From an uncultured Oscillospiraceae bacterium (lineage in GTDB: Bacteria; Bacillota; Clostridia; Oscillospirales; Oscillospiraceae), in NCBI GenBank assembly GCA_910584285.1, contig CAJTYK010000017.1:1-41089 (forward strand): DNA of 41,089 bases, given 5' to 3'. Below the pieces are notes generated by a model. It was not told the origin of the DNA. It saw only the letters and a list, made by a program, of their open reading frames with translations, and did not search any database. This document shows, piece by piece, positions 30,805 through 39,157 of this stretch. Within the stretch, counting starts at the first letter, position 1. Every line of letters begins with the position of its first letter. The position numbers and the translations under genes are program-made.

Positions 30805-31218
30805 CTACCGCCCGACGCCGTGGGACTTGACCCGCAGGCGGTTCAGCGCCCGGGCCAGGGTGGCCTGGGCCACCTGATGCTCCTGGCGGCTCTTTTTTTG
30901 CAGCAGGGCCTCCCGGGCCTCGTCAGCCTCCCGGCGGGCCCGCACCTCGTCGATCTCCTCCGGGCGCTCGGCAGAGTCCACCAGCACCAGCACCTCGTTC
31001 TTCTCCACCTTCACCATGCCGGGGGAGACGGCGGCCAGCTCTACCTCGCCGTCCGGGGCCTGCCAGCGCAGCGTTCCGGGCTGGACGGCGGCGATCATGG
31101 GGCTGTGGTGGGCCAGGATGCCCTGCTCCCCGTCGCTGGTGGGGATGGTGAGGCTGACGCAGGGCCCCTCATAGAAGGTGCGGTCGGCGGCCAGAATGTG
31201 TACCTGAAAGGCGTCCAT
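30805..31218 (-). CDS. atpC: ATP synthase subunit epsilon
   Basis: A 137-residue epsilon subunit: DAFQVHILAADRTFYEGPCV, EQGILAHHSPMIAAVQPGTL (the beta-sandwich) and a C-terminal two-helix region (RPEEIDEVRARREADEAREA). It forms the central stalk with gamma and can inhibit ATP hydrolysis. Its ATG overlaps the atpD stop by one base (TAATG). It is the last gene of the operon. Confidence 0.95.
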   Translation of the reverse strand: MDAFQVHILAADRTFYEGPCVSLTIPTSDGEQGILAHHSPMIAAVQPGTLRWQAPDGEVELAAVSPGMVKVEKNEVLVLVDSAERPEEIDEVRARREADEAREALLQKKSRQEHQVAQATLARALNRLRVKSHGVGR

Positions 31219-32621
31219 TACAGCTCACCCGCCTCGAGCTTTTTTGCCTTCTCCACCACGTCCCGCCAGGAGCCCACATTGTAGAAGGCGGCCTCGGGAT
31301 ACTGATCCAGCTGGCCAGACACGATGGCGTCGAAGCTCTCCAGGGTATCCTTCAGCGGGACGTACACGCCGGGTATGCCGGTGAACTTTTCCGCCACATG
31401 GGTGGGTTGGGCCAGGAACCGCTGAATCCGCCGGGCCCGGGCCACGGTGCGCCGGTCGTCGTCGCTCAGCTCGTCCATGCCCAGGATGGCGATGATGTCC
31501 TGCAATTCGTTGTACTTTTCCAAAATCTCCTGCACCTGCCGGGCCACCCGGTAGTGCTTCTCCCCCACGATGTCCGCCTCCAGAATCCGGGAGGAGGACT
31601 CCAGGGGATCCACCGCCGGATAGATGCCCTGCTCGGAGATCTTCCGGCTGAGCACGGTGGTGGCGTCCAGGTGGGCGAAGGTGGTGGCGGTGGCCGGGTC
31701 GGTCAGGTCGTCCGCCGGGACGTACACCGCCTGCACCGAGGTGACGGAGCCCTTCTTGGTGGAGGCGATCCGCTCCTGCAATTCGCCCATCTCGTTGGCC
31801 AGGGTGGGCTGGTAGCCCACCGCGGAGGGCATACGGCCCAGCAGGGTGGACACCTCGCTGCCCGCCTGGACAAAGCGGAAGATGTTGTCGATGAACAGCA
31901 GCACGTCCTTGCGCTCCGCGTCCCGGAAGTACTCCGCCATGGTAAGCCCGGACAGGGCCACCCGCATCCGCACGCCGGGGGACTCGTTCATCTGGCCGAA
32001 CACCAGGGCGGTCTTGTCGGACACGCCGCTCTCCCGCATCTCCCGCCACAGGTCGTTGCCCTCACGGCTGCGCTCCCCCACGCCGGTGAAGATGGAGTAG
32101 CCGCCGTGCTCCATGGCCACGTTGTGGATCAGCTCCTGGATGAGCACGGTCTTGCCTACGCCGGCGCCGCCGAACAGGCCGATCTTGCCCCCCCGGGGGT
32201 AGGGCTCCAGCAGGTCGATGACCTTGATGCCCGTTTCCAGAATCTCCACCGCGGGGCTCTGCTCCTCGAAGGAGGGGGGCTGGCGGTAGATGGGCTGGGT
32301 GGGTGTGCCCTCGGGCACCGGGCCCTCCCCGTCGATGGGCTGGCCCAGCACGTTGAACATACGGCCCAGGGTGGCCTTGCCCACGGGCACCTCAATGGTG
32401 TGCCCGGGCACGTCCACCGCCAAGCCCCGGGACAGCCCCTCGCTGGGGGAGAGCATGATGCAGCGCACCGTATTGCCCCCGGTGTGCTGGGCCACTTCCA
32501 TGACCCGGCGCTCCCCGTCCTTCTCCACGGTGAGCATTTCCCGCAGCCGGGGCAGCTCCCCGCTGACGATCTCCACGTCCACCACGGGGCCGGATATCTG
32601 CGCGATAATCCCTCGTTCCAT
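31218..32621 (-). CDS. atpD: ATP synthase subunit beta
   Basis: A 467-residue catalytic beta subunit: GLFGGAGVGKTVLIQELI (P-loop), GVGERSREGNDLW (catalytic Glu), DVLLFIDNIFRF (Walker B) and VPADDLTDPATATTFAHLDA. ATG 32621 gives MERGIIAQISGPVVDVE; GTG 32630 is possible but AAGGGGTGAGG fits the later start. It makes ATP at the alpha/beta interfaces. Confidence 0.97.
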   Translation of the reverse strand: MERGIIAQISGPVVDVEIVSGELPRLREMLTVEKDGERRVMEVAQHTGGNTVRCIMLSPSEGLSRGLAVDVPGHTIEVPVGKATLGRMFNVLGQPIDGEGPVPEGTPTQPIYRQPPSFEEQSPAVEILETGIKVIDLLEPYPRGGKIGLFGGAGVGKTVLIQELIHNVAMEHGGYSIFTGVGERSREGNDLWREMRESGVSDKTALVFGQMNESPGVRMRVALSGLTMAEYFRDAERKDVLLFIDNIFRFVQAGSEVSTLLGRMPSAVGYQPTLANEMGELQERIASTKKGSVTSVQAVYVPADDLTDPATATTFAHLDATTVLSRKISEQGIYPAVDPLESSSRILEADIVGEKHYRVARQVQEILEKYNELQDIIAILGMDELSDDDRRTVARARRIQRFLAQPTHVAEKFTGIPGVYVPLKDTLESFDAIVSGQLDQYPEAAFYNVGSWRDVVEKAKKLEAGEL

Positions 32622-32626
32622 ATTCC

Positions 32627-33523
32627 TCACCCCTTATTTTTTTGACGCTGGGCACGGGCTCCGGCGGACACCTCGGTGATGCTCTGGGTGATGGCCGCCT
32701 GCCGCACCCGGTTATACTGTAAGGAGAGCTCGCCCAGAAGCTTCTCCGCGTTGCGGTTGGCGCTGTCCATGGCGGTCATGCGGGCGTCCTGCTCACAGCA
32801 GAAGCTGTCGATGAGGGCGCTGTAAATAAAACCGGACACGTAGCTGGGGATCATGCTGTCCAGCACCGAGCGCACGTCGGGCAGGAACTCGAAGGGCTCG
32901 GTCACCGGCTGCTCCAGCTCGTCGCTGTCGGCGAAGTGGGCCCGGTGGAAGGGCAGCAGCCGGGTGGAGCGGGCCTGGAAGGACACAGCGCTGGCCATGT
33001 CGGTGTACACCAGGAAAATCTTTTGCAGCTCCCCCTTGTCGAAGCCGTCCAGCAGCAGGGCGGTGATCTCCCGGGCCCGGGCCATGGTGGGGTTCTGGGC
33101 CGTGTAGAGGAAGCTGTGCTCAATGGGGATGCCGTGGGAGGCGAAGAACCGCCGCCCGTACTCCCCCACCACGAACAGCTTGGTGTCCGGGTGCTGCTCC
33201 AGCAGCTTCAGCGCCTCTTTGATGGCGTTCTGGTTGTAGGCCCCCGCCAGCCCCTTGTCGGCGGTGATCACCAGACAGCCGTAGGTGCCGTCCAGGGGCC
33301 GCTCCCCCTGGGCGGGGTAGAAGTAGTGGCTGTCCACGTCCTTCACGTCCCGGAAGATCCGCTTGATCTCCGCCCGGAGGGCATGAAAGTAAGGCCGGGT
33401 GTTGTCCAGCTCCTGCCGGGCCTTCTGGAGCTTGGTGGAGGCGATGAGGTACATGGCGTTGGTGATCTTCTTCGTCTCCTGGACGCTCTGGATGTGGGTT
33501 TTGATCTCCTTCGTTCCCGCCAT
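32627..33523 (-). CDS. atpG: ATP synthase subunit gamma
   Basis: A 298-residue gamma subunit with the N-terminal helix KEIKTHIQSVQETKKITNAM, the Rossmann-like middle (CLVITADKGLAGAYN) and the C-terminal helix MTAMDSANRNAEKLLGELSL, which together form the rotating coiled coil. It starts 1 base after the alpha stop and ends 5 bases before the beta start. Confidence 0.96.
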   Translation of the reverse strand: MAGTKEIKTHIQSVQETKKITNAMYLIASTKLQKARQELDNTRPYFHALRAEIKRIFRDVKDVDSHYFYPAQGERPLDGTYGCLVITADKGLAGAYNQNAIKEALKLLEQHPDTKLFVVGEYGRRFFASHGIPIEHSFLYTAQNPTMARAREITALLLDGFDKGELQKIFLVYTDMASAVSFQARSTRLLPFHRAHFADSDELEQPVTEPFEFLPDVRSVLDSMIPSYVSGFIYSALIDSFCCEQDARMTAMDSANRNAEKLLGELSLQYNRVRQAAITQSITEVSAGARAQRQKNKG

Positions 33524-33524
33524 G

Positions 33525-35285
33525 TCAGCCGCCCTGCTTTCCGCCGCCCTGGAACTGCTCCAGGTATTCGTGGGCCAAGGTCAGGATCTCCTCCCGATCC
33601 TCCGGGGGGAGCTGGCCGGTGAGGTCGATGCGGCGGCACAGGTCGGCGCCGCTGGTTTCCACGTAGTCCAGCAGGCCCGCCCGGAAGGCGTCCATCTCCT
33701 CCAGGGGCACGTCCTGCATCACGTGGCCCAGGGCGGACACCAGAATCACCACCTGCTGGTGCTGGGAGAAGGGGGCGTACTGGGGCTGGCGCAGCAGGCG
33801 CATGAGCCCCTGGCCGTAGGTGAGCTGCCGCTTGGTGGCGTCGTCCAGGTCGCTGGAGAACTGGGTGAACACCTCCATCTCCCGGTACTGGGCCAGCTCC
33901 AGCCGGATGGCCCCGGCGGCGGACTTCATGGCCTTGGTCTGGGCGTCGCCGCCCACCCGGGACACGGACAGGCCCACGTTGACGGCGGGCCGCTGGCCGG
34001 AGAAGAACAGGTCGCTCTCCAGGAAGATCTGGCCGTCGGTGATGGAGATGATGTTGGTGGGAATATAGGCGGACACGTCCCCCGCCTGGGTCTCCACGAT
34101 GGGCAGGGCGGTCATGCTGCCGCCCCCCAGCTCGTCGGAGAGGTGCGCCGAGCGCTCCAACAGCCGGGAGTGGAGGTAGAACACATCCCCGGGGTAGGCC
34201 TCACGGCCGGGGGAACGCTCCAGCAGCAGGGACAGGGCCCGGTAGGCCACCGCGTGCTTGGACAGGTCGTCATAGACGATGAGCACGTCCCGGCCCTGGT
34301 GCATGAAGTGCTCGCCCAGGGCGCAGCCGGCGTAGGGGGCGATATACTGCAGCGCGGCGGACGCCCCGGCGGGGGAGGAGATGACACAGGTGTAGTCCAT
34401 GGCCCCCCGGCGCTTCAGGTTCTCCACCAGCTGGGCCACCGAGCTGGTTTTCTGGCCGATGGCCACATAGATGCACACCACGTCCTTGCCCTTCTGGTTG
34501 AGGATGGTGTCGATGGCCACGGCGGTCTTGCCCGTCTGCCGGTCGCCGATGATGAGCTCCCGCTGGCCCCGGCCGATGGGGAACATGGAGTCGATGGCCA
34601 GCAGGCCGGTCTCCATGGGGGCGTTCACCGGCTGGCGATCCAGGATGCCGGGGGCGGGGGCCTCGATGGGCCGGCGGCCCTGGGGGCGCAGGCGGCCCCG
34701 GCCGTCGATGGGCTGGCCCAGGGCGTCCACCACCCGGCCCAGGAACTCGTCGCCCACGGGCATACCGGCGGTTTTCAGGGTGCGGCGCACCATGCTGCCC
34801 GCGCTGATGGCCTCGCTGTCCCCGAACAGAATGCAGCTCAGGCCGTCGGGCCGCAGATCCTGCACCATGCCCCGCACGCCGCCCGAGAAGATCAGGATCT
34901 CGCCGTACTGGGCGTGCTCCAGGCCGGTGACGGTGGCGATCTCGCTGTCCACGGTGCGGACGGTGCCGATCTCCTCCGGGACGGCGGCCAGCTCCCAGTC
35001 GTCTACCGCCTGACGCATCAGAGGGAGCAGGTCGTCCTTTCCCGGCTGGAGCTGCCGCAGGTAGTCGGTGAACTGCCGCACCCGGCCGTCAAAGGTCCAG
35101 TCGTACACGTCGGAGCCCACCTGGAGTCGGAAGCCGGAGCGCAGGGCGGCGTCCTCCTCCCAGTGGAGGGGAACCGTCCGGTGGTAGGTGCGGGTGAGGA
35201 ACTCCTCAAAGCGGTGGAGCTGTTCGCCGGTGGGGCGGGCGGCGCTGCGCAGCTCGGCGCTGAGCCGACTTCTACTTGCTCTCAT
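33525..35285 (-). CDS. atpA: ATP synthase subunit alpha fused at its N-terminus to the delta C-terminal domain
   Basis: A 586-residue protein, about 80 longer than usual alpha. Residues about 95-586 are a normal alpha subunit: EEIGTVRTVDSEIATVTGLE, GRVVDALGQPIDGRG, GDRQTGKTAVAIDTI (P-loop 247-254), VIYDDLSKHAVAYR-like Walker B, SLLLERSPGREAYPGDVFYL and VSRVGGDAQTK. Residues 1-80 are not alpha. AELRSAARPTGEQLHRFEEF, HRTVPLHWEEDAALRSGFRL and QVGSDVYDWTFDGRVRQFTD match the C-terminal domain of delta (AtpH: a PLs-like turn, DpsLigG, viD.Svrgrl). No atpH exists in the operon. GGGAGG precedes ATG 35285 by 9 bases inside the end of atpF, supporting this start. Confidence 0.92.
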   Translation of the reverse strand: MRASRSRLSAELRSAARPTGEQLHRFEEFLTRTYHRTVPLHWEEDAALRSGFRLQVGSDVYDWTFDGRVRQFTDYLRQLQPGKDDLLPLMRQAVDDWELAAVPEEIGTVRTVDSEIATVTGLEHAQYGEILIFSGGVRGMVQDLRPDGLSCILFGDSEAISAGSMVRRTLKTAGMPVGDEFLGRVVDALGQPIDGRGRLRPQGRRPIEAPAPGILDRQPVNAPMETGLLAIDSMFPIGRGQRELIIGDRQTGKTAVAIDTILNQKGKDVVCIYVAIGQKTSSVAQLVENLKRRGAMDYTCVISSPAGASAALQYIAPYAGCALGEHFMHQGRDVLIVYDDLSKHAVAYRALSLLLERSPGREAYPGDVFYLHSRLLERSAHLSDELGGGSMTALPIVETQAGDVSAYIPTNIISITDGQIFLESDLFFSGQRPAVNVGLSVSRVGGDAQTKAMKSAAGAIRLELAQYREMEVFTQFSSDLDDATKRQLTYGQGLMRLLRQPQYAPFSQHQQVVILVSALGHVMQDVPLEEMDAFRAGLLDYVETSGADLCRRIDLTGQLPPEDREEILTLAHEYLEQFQGGGKQGG

Positions 35286-35757
35286 GGGCCGTGCCTCCCT
35301 CTGCCAGGTCTAAAAACTGGTCGAAGGGATCCTCATGGAGGGCCAGCCGCTGGGCCGCTGTCTCCGCCAGACGGCGTATGTCCTGTTGGGAGTCGTACAA
35401 AGCCTGCTCCCGGGTGCGCTCCGCGTCGGCGTGGGCCCGAGAGACGATGAGCTCGGCCTGGGCCTGGGCCTGATCCAGCTGCTCCTGAACGGACTGCTGG
35501 AGAGACTGCTGAGCTTTGGCCCGGGACTGGCGGATCTCCTCCTCCGCCCCCTCCAGCTTCTCCTTGTATTCGGTGTGGATCCGGTCGGCCTGGGCCAGCT
35601 TGTCCTGGGCCTGTTGATCCAGATCCCTGTAATGCTCCTCCCGCTTGGCCATGAACTGCTTCACCGGCTTGTACAGCAGGAAGTACAGCCCGCCCACCAG
35701 GATGGCCAGGTTCATCCAATGCAGCAGGATCTGCTGCGGATCGATATTCAATGGCAT
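35272..35757 (-). CDS. atpF: ATP synthase subunit b
   Basis: A 161-residue b subunit: one N-terminal membrane helix (ILLHWMNLAILVGGLYFLLY, about 10-29), then a long charged coiled coil (KREEHYRDLDQQAQDKLAQA onward) forming the peripheral stalk. The C-terminal part (about 135-161) would contact delta, here presumably the delta-like domain on alpha. It overlaps the alpha gene by 14 bases and is the only b gene in the operon. Confidence 0.95.
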   Translation of the reverse strand: MPLNIDPQQILLHWMNLAILVGGLYFLLYKPVKQFMAKREEHYRDLDQQAQDKLAQADRIHTEYKEKLEGAEEEIRQSRAKAQQSLQQSVQEQLDQAQAQAELIVSRAHADAERTREQALYDSQQDIRRLAETAAQRLALHEDPFDQFLDLAEGGTAHESK

Positions 35758-35773
35758 GGTTCAGCGCCCCCCG

Positions 35774-36136
35774 TCACAGTACGAAGATGATCAGGATGAC
35801 CACCAGCAGGGCGTAAATGATGGCCGTCTCGATAAACACCAGGCCCAGCATCAGGGTGGTGCGCACCTTGCCCTCCGCCTCGGGCTGGCGAGCGATGCTC
35901 TCGGTGGACTTGGCGGTGGCCAGGCCCATGGCCACCGCGCCGCCGGCGGCGGCGATGCCCACGGCAAGGCCCGCGGCGATGGCCTTCAGGCCGATGGTGT
36001 TGTCCTCCTGGGTCTGGGACTGGGCGTCCTCCTCCCCCTGAGCGGGGGCGTCGGCGGCGAAGGCGGGGGCGGCCAGGGACAGGGTCAGCACCAGCGCGCC
36101 GGCCAGGATCAGGATCTTCTTCAGCAGATGTTTCAT
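35774..36136 (-). CDS. atpE: ATP synthase subunit c with signal-peptide-like N-terminal extension
   Basis: A 120-residue c subunit, about 40 longer than usual. Residues 1-27 look like a signal peptide (KKILILAGALVLTLSLAAPA, possible cleavage after AFA) and 28-46 are an acidic linker. Then come the two membrane helices (about 48-80 and 92-120) joined by ARQPEAEGK. The ion-binding Glu is E103, followed by T104 and Y108 as in Na+-type rings, but the helix-1 Gln of Na+ rings is Met70. The start follows AAGGAGG. It forms the rotor ring. Confidence 0.94.
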   Translation of the reverse strand: MKHLLKKILILAGALVLTLSLAAPAFAADAPAQGEEDAQSQTQEDNTIGLKAIAAGLAVGIAAAGGAVAMGLATAKSTESIARQPEAEGKVRTTLMLGLVFIETAIIYALLVVILIIFVL

Positions 36137-36185
36137 GGGGTATGACCTCCTTGAAGTTGTTGTCTTTCTTGATGGGGACGGGCCG

Positions 36186-37028
36186 TCAGGCGTGCTCCGC
36201 CGGGGCGGGCGCCTGCTTTTTCTTTTTGGGCTTGGGCGGGGAGGGCTCGGACACCTCGCCGTAGTACATGGACGTGAGCATGGTGAGCACGTAGGTCTGG
36301 ATGATGGCGTGGAGCAGGGTGAACAGCACCCCCACCACCACCGGCAGCACGAAGCTCAGGTTCACGTAGTAGTAGACCAGCTCCGTCACCAGCAGGCCGC
36401 TGAGCAGGGCGCCAAACAGACGGAAGCTCATGGAGATGGGCAGGGAGAACTCCTTCAGGGTCCTGCCCACGCCCTTCACGCCGTTGGCGGCGATGCCGCC
36501 GGACAGGATCACCAGATAGGACAGGGTGCCCAGGGCAATGGCGGCGTTTACGTCGGACAGAGGGGCGGGCAGGGTGATGGGGTGTCCCCCCACGGTCACC
36601 GCCTGTATGCCCAGCAGCTCGAACAGGGTGCCCACGAAGATGAAGGCGCCGGCGGCGAAGATATAGGCCCCCACGAACCGGAACCGGTGGGGGCTGCTGC
36701 CCCGGGCCATGTTGTCAAAGAGGCCCACCGCCTGCTCCAGCAGAAGCTGGAGTCTGCCGGGGATGTACCGGAAGCGGGGGACGGCGAATATGCGGATCAG
36801 GGCGGCGGCGATCAGCAGGATGATCGTCACCAGGAAGGCGGAGATCAGACCCGGGTTGACCTCCTTCAGGCCCAGCAGGCTGATCCGGTTGACGTTGTGG
36901 AGCACCGCGTCCCGCATGGTCTCTTGGACGGTTTCCACCCGTTCTCCGGGGCCGGCCAGCAGCGCCCCGGCCAGCAGCAGGAGCACGATCCCGATCCACA
37001 CCGCCAGCCCTTTTTTGTGCTGGTTCAT
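36186..37028 (-). CDS. atpB: ATP synthase subunit a
   Basis: A 280-residue a subunit with several membrane helices. The essential Arg lies in SLPISMSFRLFGALLSGLLV, with Ala where RLFGN is usual. LLHAIIQTYVLTMLTSMYYG is the conserved last helix. The basic tail (PPKPKKKKQAPAPAEHA) is unusual. ATG 37028 is preferred to TTG 37031, with AAGGG upstream. It is the first gene of the operon; no atpI is seen. Confidence 0.95.
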   Translation of the reverse strand: MNQHKKGLAVWIGIVLLLLAGALLAGPGERVETVQETMRDAVLHNVNRISLLGLKEVNPGLISAFLVTIILLIAAALIRIFAVPRFRYIPGRLQLLLEQAVGLFDNMARGSSPHRFRFVGAYIFAAGAFIFVGTLFELLGIQAVTVGGHPITLPAPLSDVNAAIALGTLSYLVILSGGIAANGVKGVGRTLKEFSLPISMSFRLFGALLSGLLVTELVYYYVNLSFVLPVVVGVLFTLLHAIIQTYVLTMLTSMYYGEVSEPSPPKPKKKKQAPAPAEHA

Positions 37029-37114
37029 CAAGCATCCCTTCTCTCAATGAAATCCTTTGGGCCCCAGTTCTTTCCAGAAGCCCCGCGCCCATGCGAGCCG
37101 GACGCATCGTCCCC

Positions 37115-37143
37115 ATTGTAGCACCGTTGTCAACAACTTTCCA
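37115..37143 (-). promoter_or_regulatory. Promoter of the ATP synthase operon
   Basis: Minus strand TGGAAA (37143-37138), 17-base spacer, TACAAT (37120-37115). A GTTG-TTGA-CAAC palindrome (37136-37125) lies in the spacer, and a leader of about 80 bases follows. Confidence 0.5.
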
Positions 37144-37223
37144 CCGGCGGGGCCCTCTTTTTCCCTATAAAAACCGCACAGACTTTTGGGCGGCTTTTTG
37201 ATTTTTTTGTTGCTTTTACCGGG

Positions 37224-37245
37224 AGCGGGGCAGGGGTGCCCCGCT
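37224..37245. repeat. 9-bp hairpin in the atp/DUF4317 divergent gap
   Basis: AGCGGGGCA-GGGG-TGCCCCGCT. No T-run follows on either strand, so it is not a clear terminator. The rest of 37144-37265 holds T-rich stretches but no gene. Confidence 0.4.
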
Positions 37246-37265
37246 GCTTCCCAGGGGCATAGAAA

Positions 37266-37299
37266 AATCCCGCCGTATACGTGACAAATGGACGGGATT
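37266..37299. repeat. Inverted repeat spanning the DUF4317 -35 box
   Basis: AATCCCG (37266-37272) and CGGGATT (37293-37299) flank the GTGACA box, so a regulator binding the two arms could control this promoter. Confidence 0.35.
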
Positions 37300-37309
37300 G
37301 TGATATGAT
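37281..37309 (+). promoter_or_regulatory. Promoter for the DUF4317/barnase/barstar unit
   Basis: GTGACA (37281-37286), 17-base spacer, TATGAT (37304-37309). The start codon of the first gene is about 50 bases downstream. Confidence 0.55.
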
Positions 37310-37361
37310 ATCAACCTGTAGCCGCGCCCCGGCGCGGGACTTTGAACAAGCGAGGGATACC

Positions 37362-38522
37362 ATGAACCAGAAAGAACTGGGCGAGCTGCGCCGGCGGCTG
37401 CGCCCCGGAAAGAACAACCTCAGCCATGTGTACGGCTGTTATGTGAGCCCCCTGAAGGAGATCATCGCCGAGGTGGATCAGCCCCTGTCCCTGCTGAACG
37501 AGGACGATGTGGAAAGCTGCCTGGCCCTGCTGCGTAAGGCCCTGTCCGGCGGGCTGGGCCGCAACCTGATGAACGTGGAGTTCTCCACCCGGCAGGTGGC
37601 GGAGGGGGAGGAGCTGAAGCGGCTCCAGGCCCTCCGGGAGGACAAGCTGAAGGACGCCGCCGCCCGCCGGGCGTTCTACGAGACCATTATTCAGAGCCTG
37701 GAGCTGGGGGAGGACAGCTACCTGATCCTGCTGGCCCAGGAGAGCTACGACGTGCCCTTCCGCACCCGGAACGACGAGACGCTGGACGACGCCTCCGACA
37801 CGGTATACTCCTACCTGCTGTGCGCGGTGTGCCCCATGAGGGAGGGGAAGCCGGGGCTGGGCTACGTGCCCAACGAGAACGCCCTCCACGTCAAGACCGC
37901 CGGACGGCTGGCCGCCCCGCCGGAGGTGGGCTTCCTGTGGCCCGCTTTCGACGACCGGGCCGCCAACCTCTACAACGCGCTGTACTACGCCCGCAAGCCG
38001 GAGCTGCTCCACGGGGAGTTCCTCAGCGGGGTGTTCGGTACGGAGCCGCCCCTGTCCGCCCCGGAGCAGCGGGAGGCCTTTGAGACCGCCCTCACCGACG
38101 CCTTAGGCGCGGAGTGCAGCATGGAGCTGGTGCAGGCCGTCCACGAGCAGCTCCGGGAGCGCATCGAGCTGCACAAGGAGAGCCGGGATCCCGAGCCCCT
38201 CACCGTCACGGCCAAGGACGTGGGCGGGATGCTGCGGGAGTGTGGCGTGGAGGCGGAGCGGGTATCCGCCTTCCAGGACTACTGCGATCAGCGGCTGGGC
38301 GAGGAGGCGGCGGTGGATCCCGCCAACCTCATCGACAGCAGACGCTTCCAGATCAAGGCCGGAGAGATCACCATCACCGTGAAGCCGGAGCTCAGCGGCC
38401 AGGTGGAGTCCCGGGTGCTGGAGGGACGCACCTATCTGCTCATCCCTGCCGGGGACGGGGTGGAGGTGAACGGCCTGCCGGTGGAGCTGGAGGCCGAGAC
38501 CCAGCCTGCGGCCCAGGTGTGA
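37362..38522 (+). CDS. DUF4317 family protein
   Basis: A 386-residue soluble protein whose start (NQKELGELRRRLRPGKNNLS, HVYGCYVSPLKEII) and middle (LLAQESYDVPFRTRNDETLD, YLLCAVCPMREGKPGLGY) are typical of DUF4317. This family is conserved in Clostridia and has no known function. It has no signal peptide or membrane helix. ATG 37362 follows GAGGG; the frame opens earlier, but without a ribosome site and inside the promoter. It is probably co-transcribed with the barnase gene 31 bases downstream. Confidence 0.88.
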   Translation: MNQKELGELRRRLRPGKNNLSHVYGCYVSPLKEIIAEVDQPLSLLNEDDVESCLALLRKALSGGLGRNLMNVEFSTRQVAEGEELKRLQALREDKLKDAAARRAFYETIIQSLELGEDSYLILLAQESYDVPFRTRNDETLDDASDTVYSYLLCAVCPMREGKPGLGYVPNENALHVKTAGRLAAPPEVGFLWPAFDDRAANLYNALYYARKPELLHGEFLSGVFGTEPPLSAPEQREAFETALTDALGAECSMELVQAVHEQLRERIELHKESRDPEPLTVTAKDVGGMLRECGVEAERVSAFQDYCDQRLGEEAAVDPANLIDSRRFQIKAGEITITVKPELSGQVESRVLEGRTYLLIPAGDGVEVNGLPVELEAETQPAAQV

Positions 38523-38553
38523 GGCTCGGGCGGAGCAGGAGGGAGGGACTGTC

Positions 38554-39156
38554 ATGCTGAAACGGATCACGGCGTATCTGCTGGCAGCGGTATGGGCGCT
38601 GGCCCTCATGGGCTGCAACCCGGGGACGGGGCCTGTCCACAGCCCGGAGGGGACGGTATTTCTGCCCTCCGCCGTCCAGACGGATCTGCCGGAGACGGAC
38701 AGCCCGGAGACGGCGGAGCCGGACACACCGGCCCCTGAGACGGCCGCGCCGGACACACCCGCTCCGGTGGAGGACACCCCGGCCCCGGCCACCGAGGCCC
38801 CGGGGGTGGACGAGGACGGCTTTTACCACACCAAGGACGAGGTGGCGCTGTACCTCCATCTGTACGGCCATCTGCCCGCAAACTACGTCACCAAACGGGA
38901 GGCTCAGGAGCTGGGCTGGACGGGGGGCAGCGTGGAGCGGTACACCGGGGAGGGGACGGCCATCGGCGGCAGCCGCTTCGGGAACTACGAGGGCCAGCTG
39001 CCGGAGAAGGAGGGCCGCACCTATCAGGAGTGCGACATCGACACGGTGGGACGCTCCTCTCGGGGGGCCAAGCGGATCGTGTTTTCCAACGACGGGCTGA
39101 TCTACTATACCGGGGATCATTACGAGAGCTTTGAGCTGCTCTATGGGGAGCCTTGA
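38554..39156 (+). CDS. Barnase-family ribonuclease predicted as a lipoprotein
   Basis: A 200-residue protein. The N-terminal signal (KRITAYLLAAVWALALMGC) ends in a lipobox-like LMGC with C21. A Pro/Thr/Glu-rich linker (45-84) follows, then a full barnase domain (about 89-200): LYLHLYGHLPANYVTKREAQ, GGSRFGNYEGQLP, EGRTYQECDID and IVFSNDGLIYYTGDHYESF. The barnase catalytic residues align: K114 (K27), E159 (E73), R170 (R83), R174 (R87) and H189 (H102), so it should be active. The enzyme cuts single-stranded RNA. Barstar follows 1 base later. GGAGGGAGGG precedes the ATG. Confidence 0.9.
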   Translation: MLKRITAYLLAAVWALALMGCNPGTGPVHSPEGTVFLPSAVQTDLPETDSPETAEPDTPAPETAAPDTPAPVEDTPAPATEAPGVDEDGFYHTKDEVALYLHLYGHLPANYVTKREAQELGWTGGSVERYTGEGTAIGGSRFGNYEGQLPEKEGRTYQECDIDTVGRSSRGAKRIVFSNDGLIYYTGDHYESFELLYGEP

Positions 39157-39157
39157 T

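Noticed and set aside
33399..35450. A 683-codon plus-strand frame antisense to atpA
   Set aside because: Shadow of the alpha subunit gene with His/Gly/Val-rich composition and no ribosome site.
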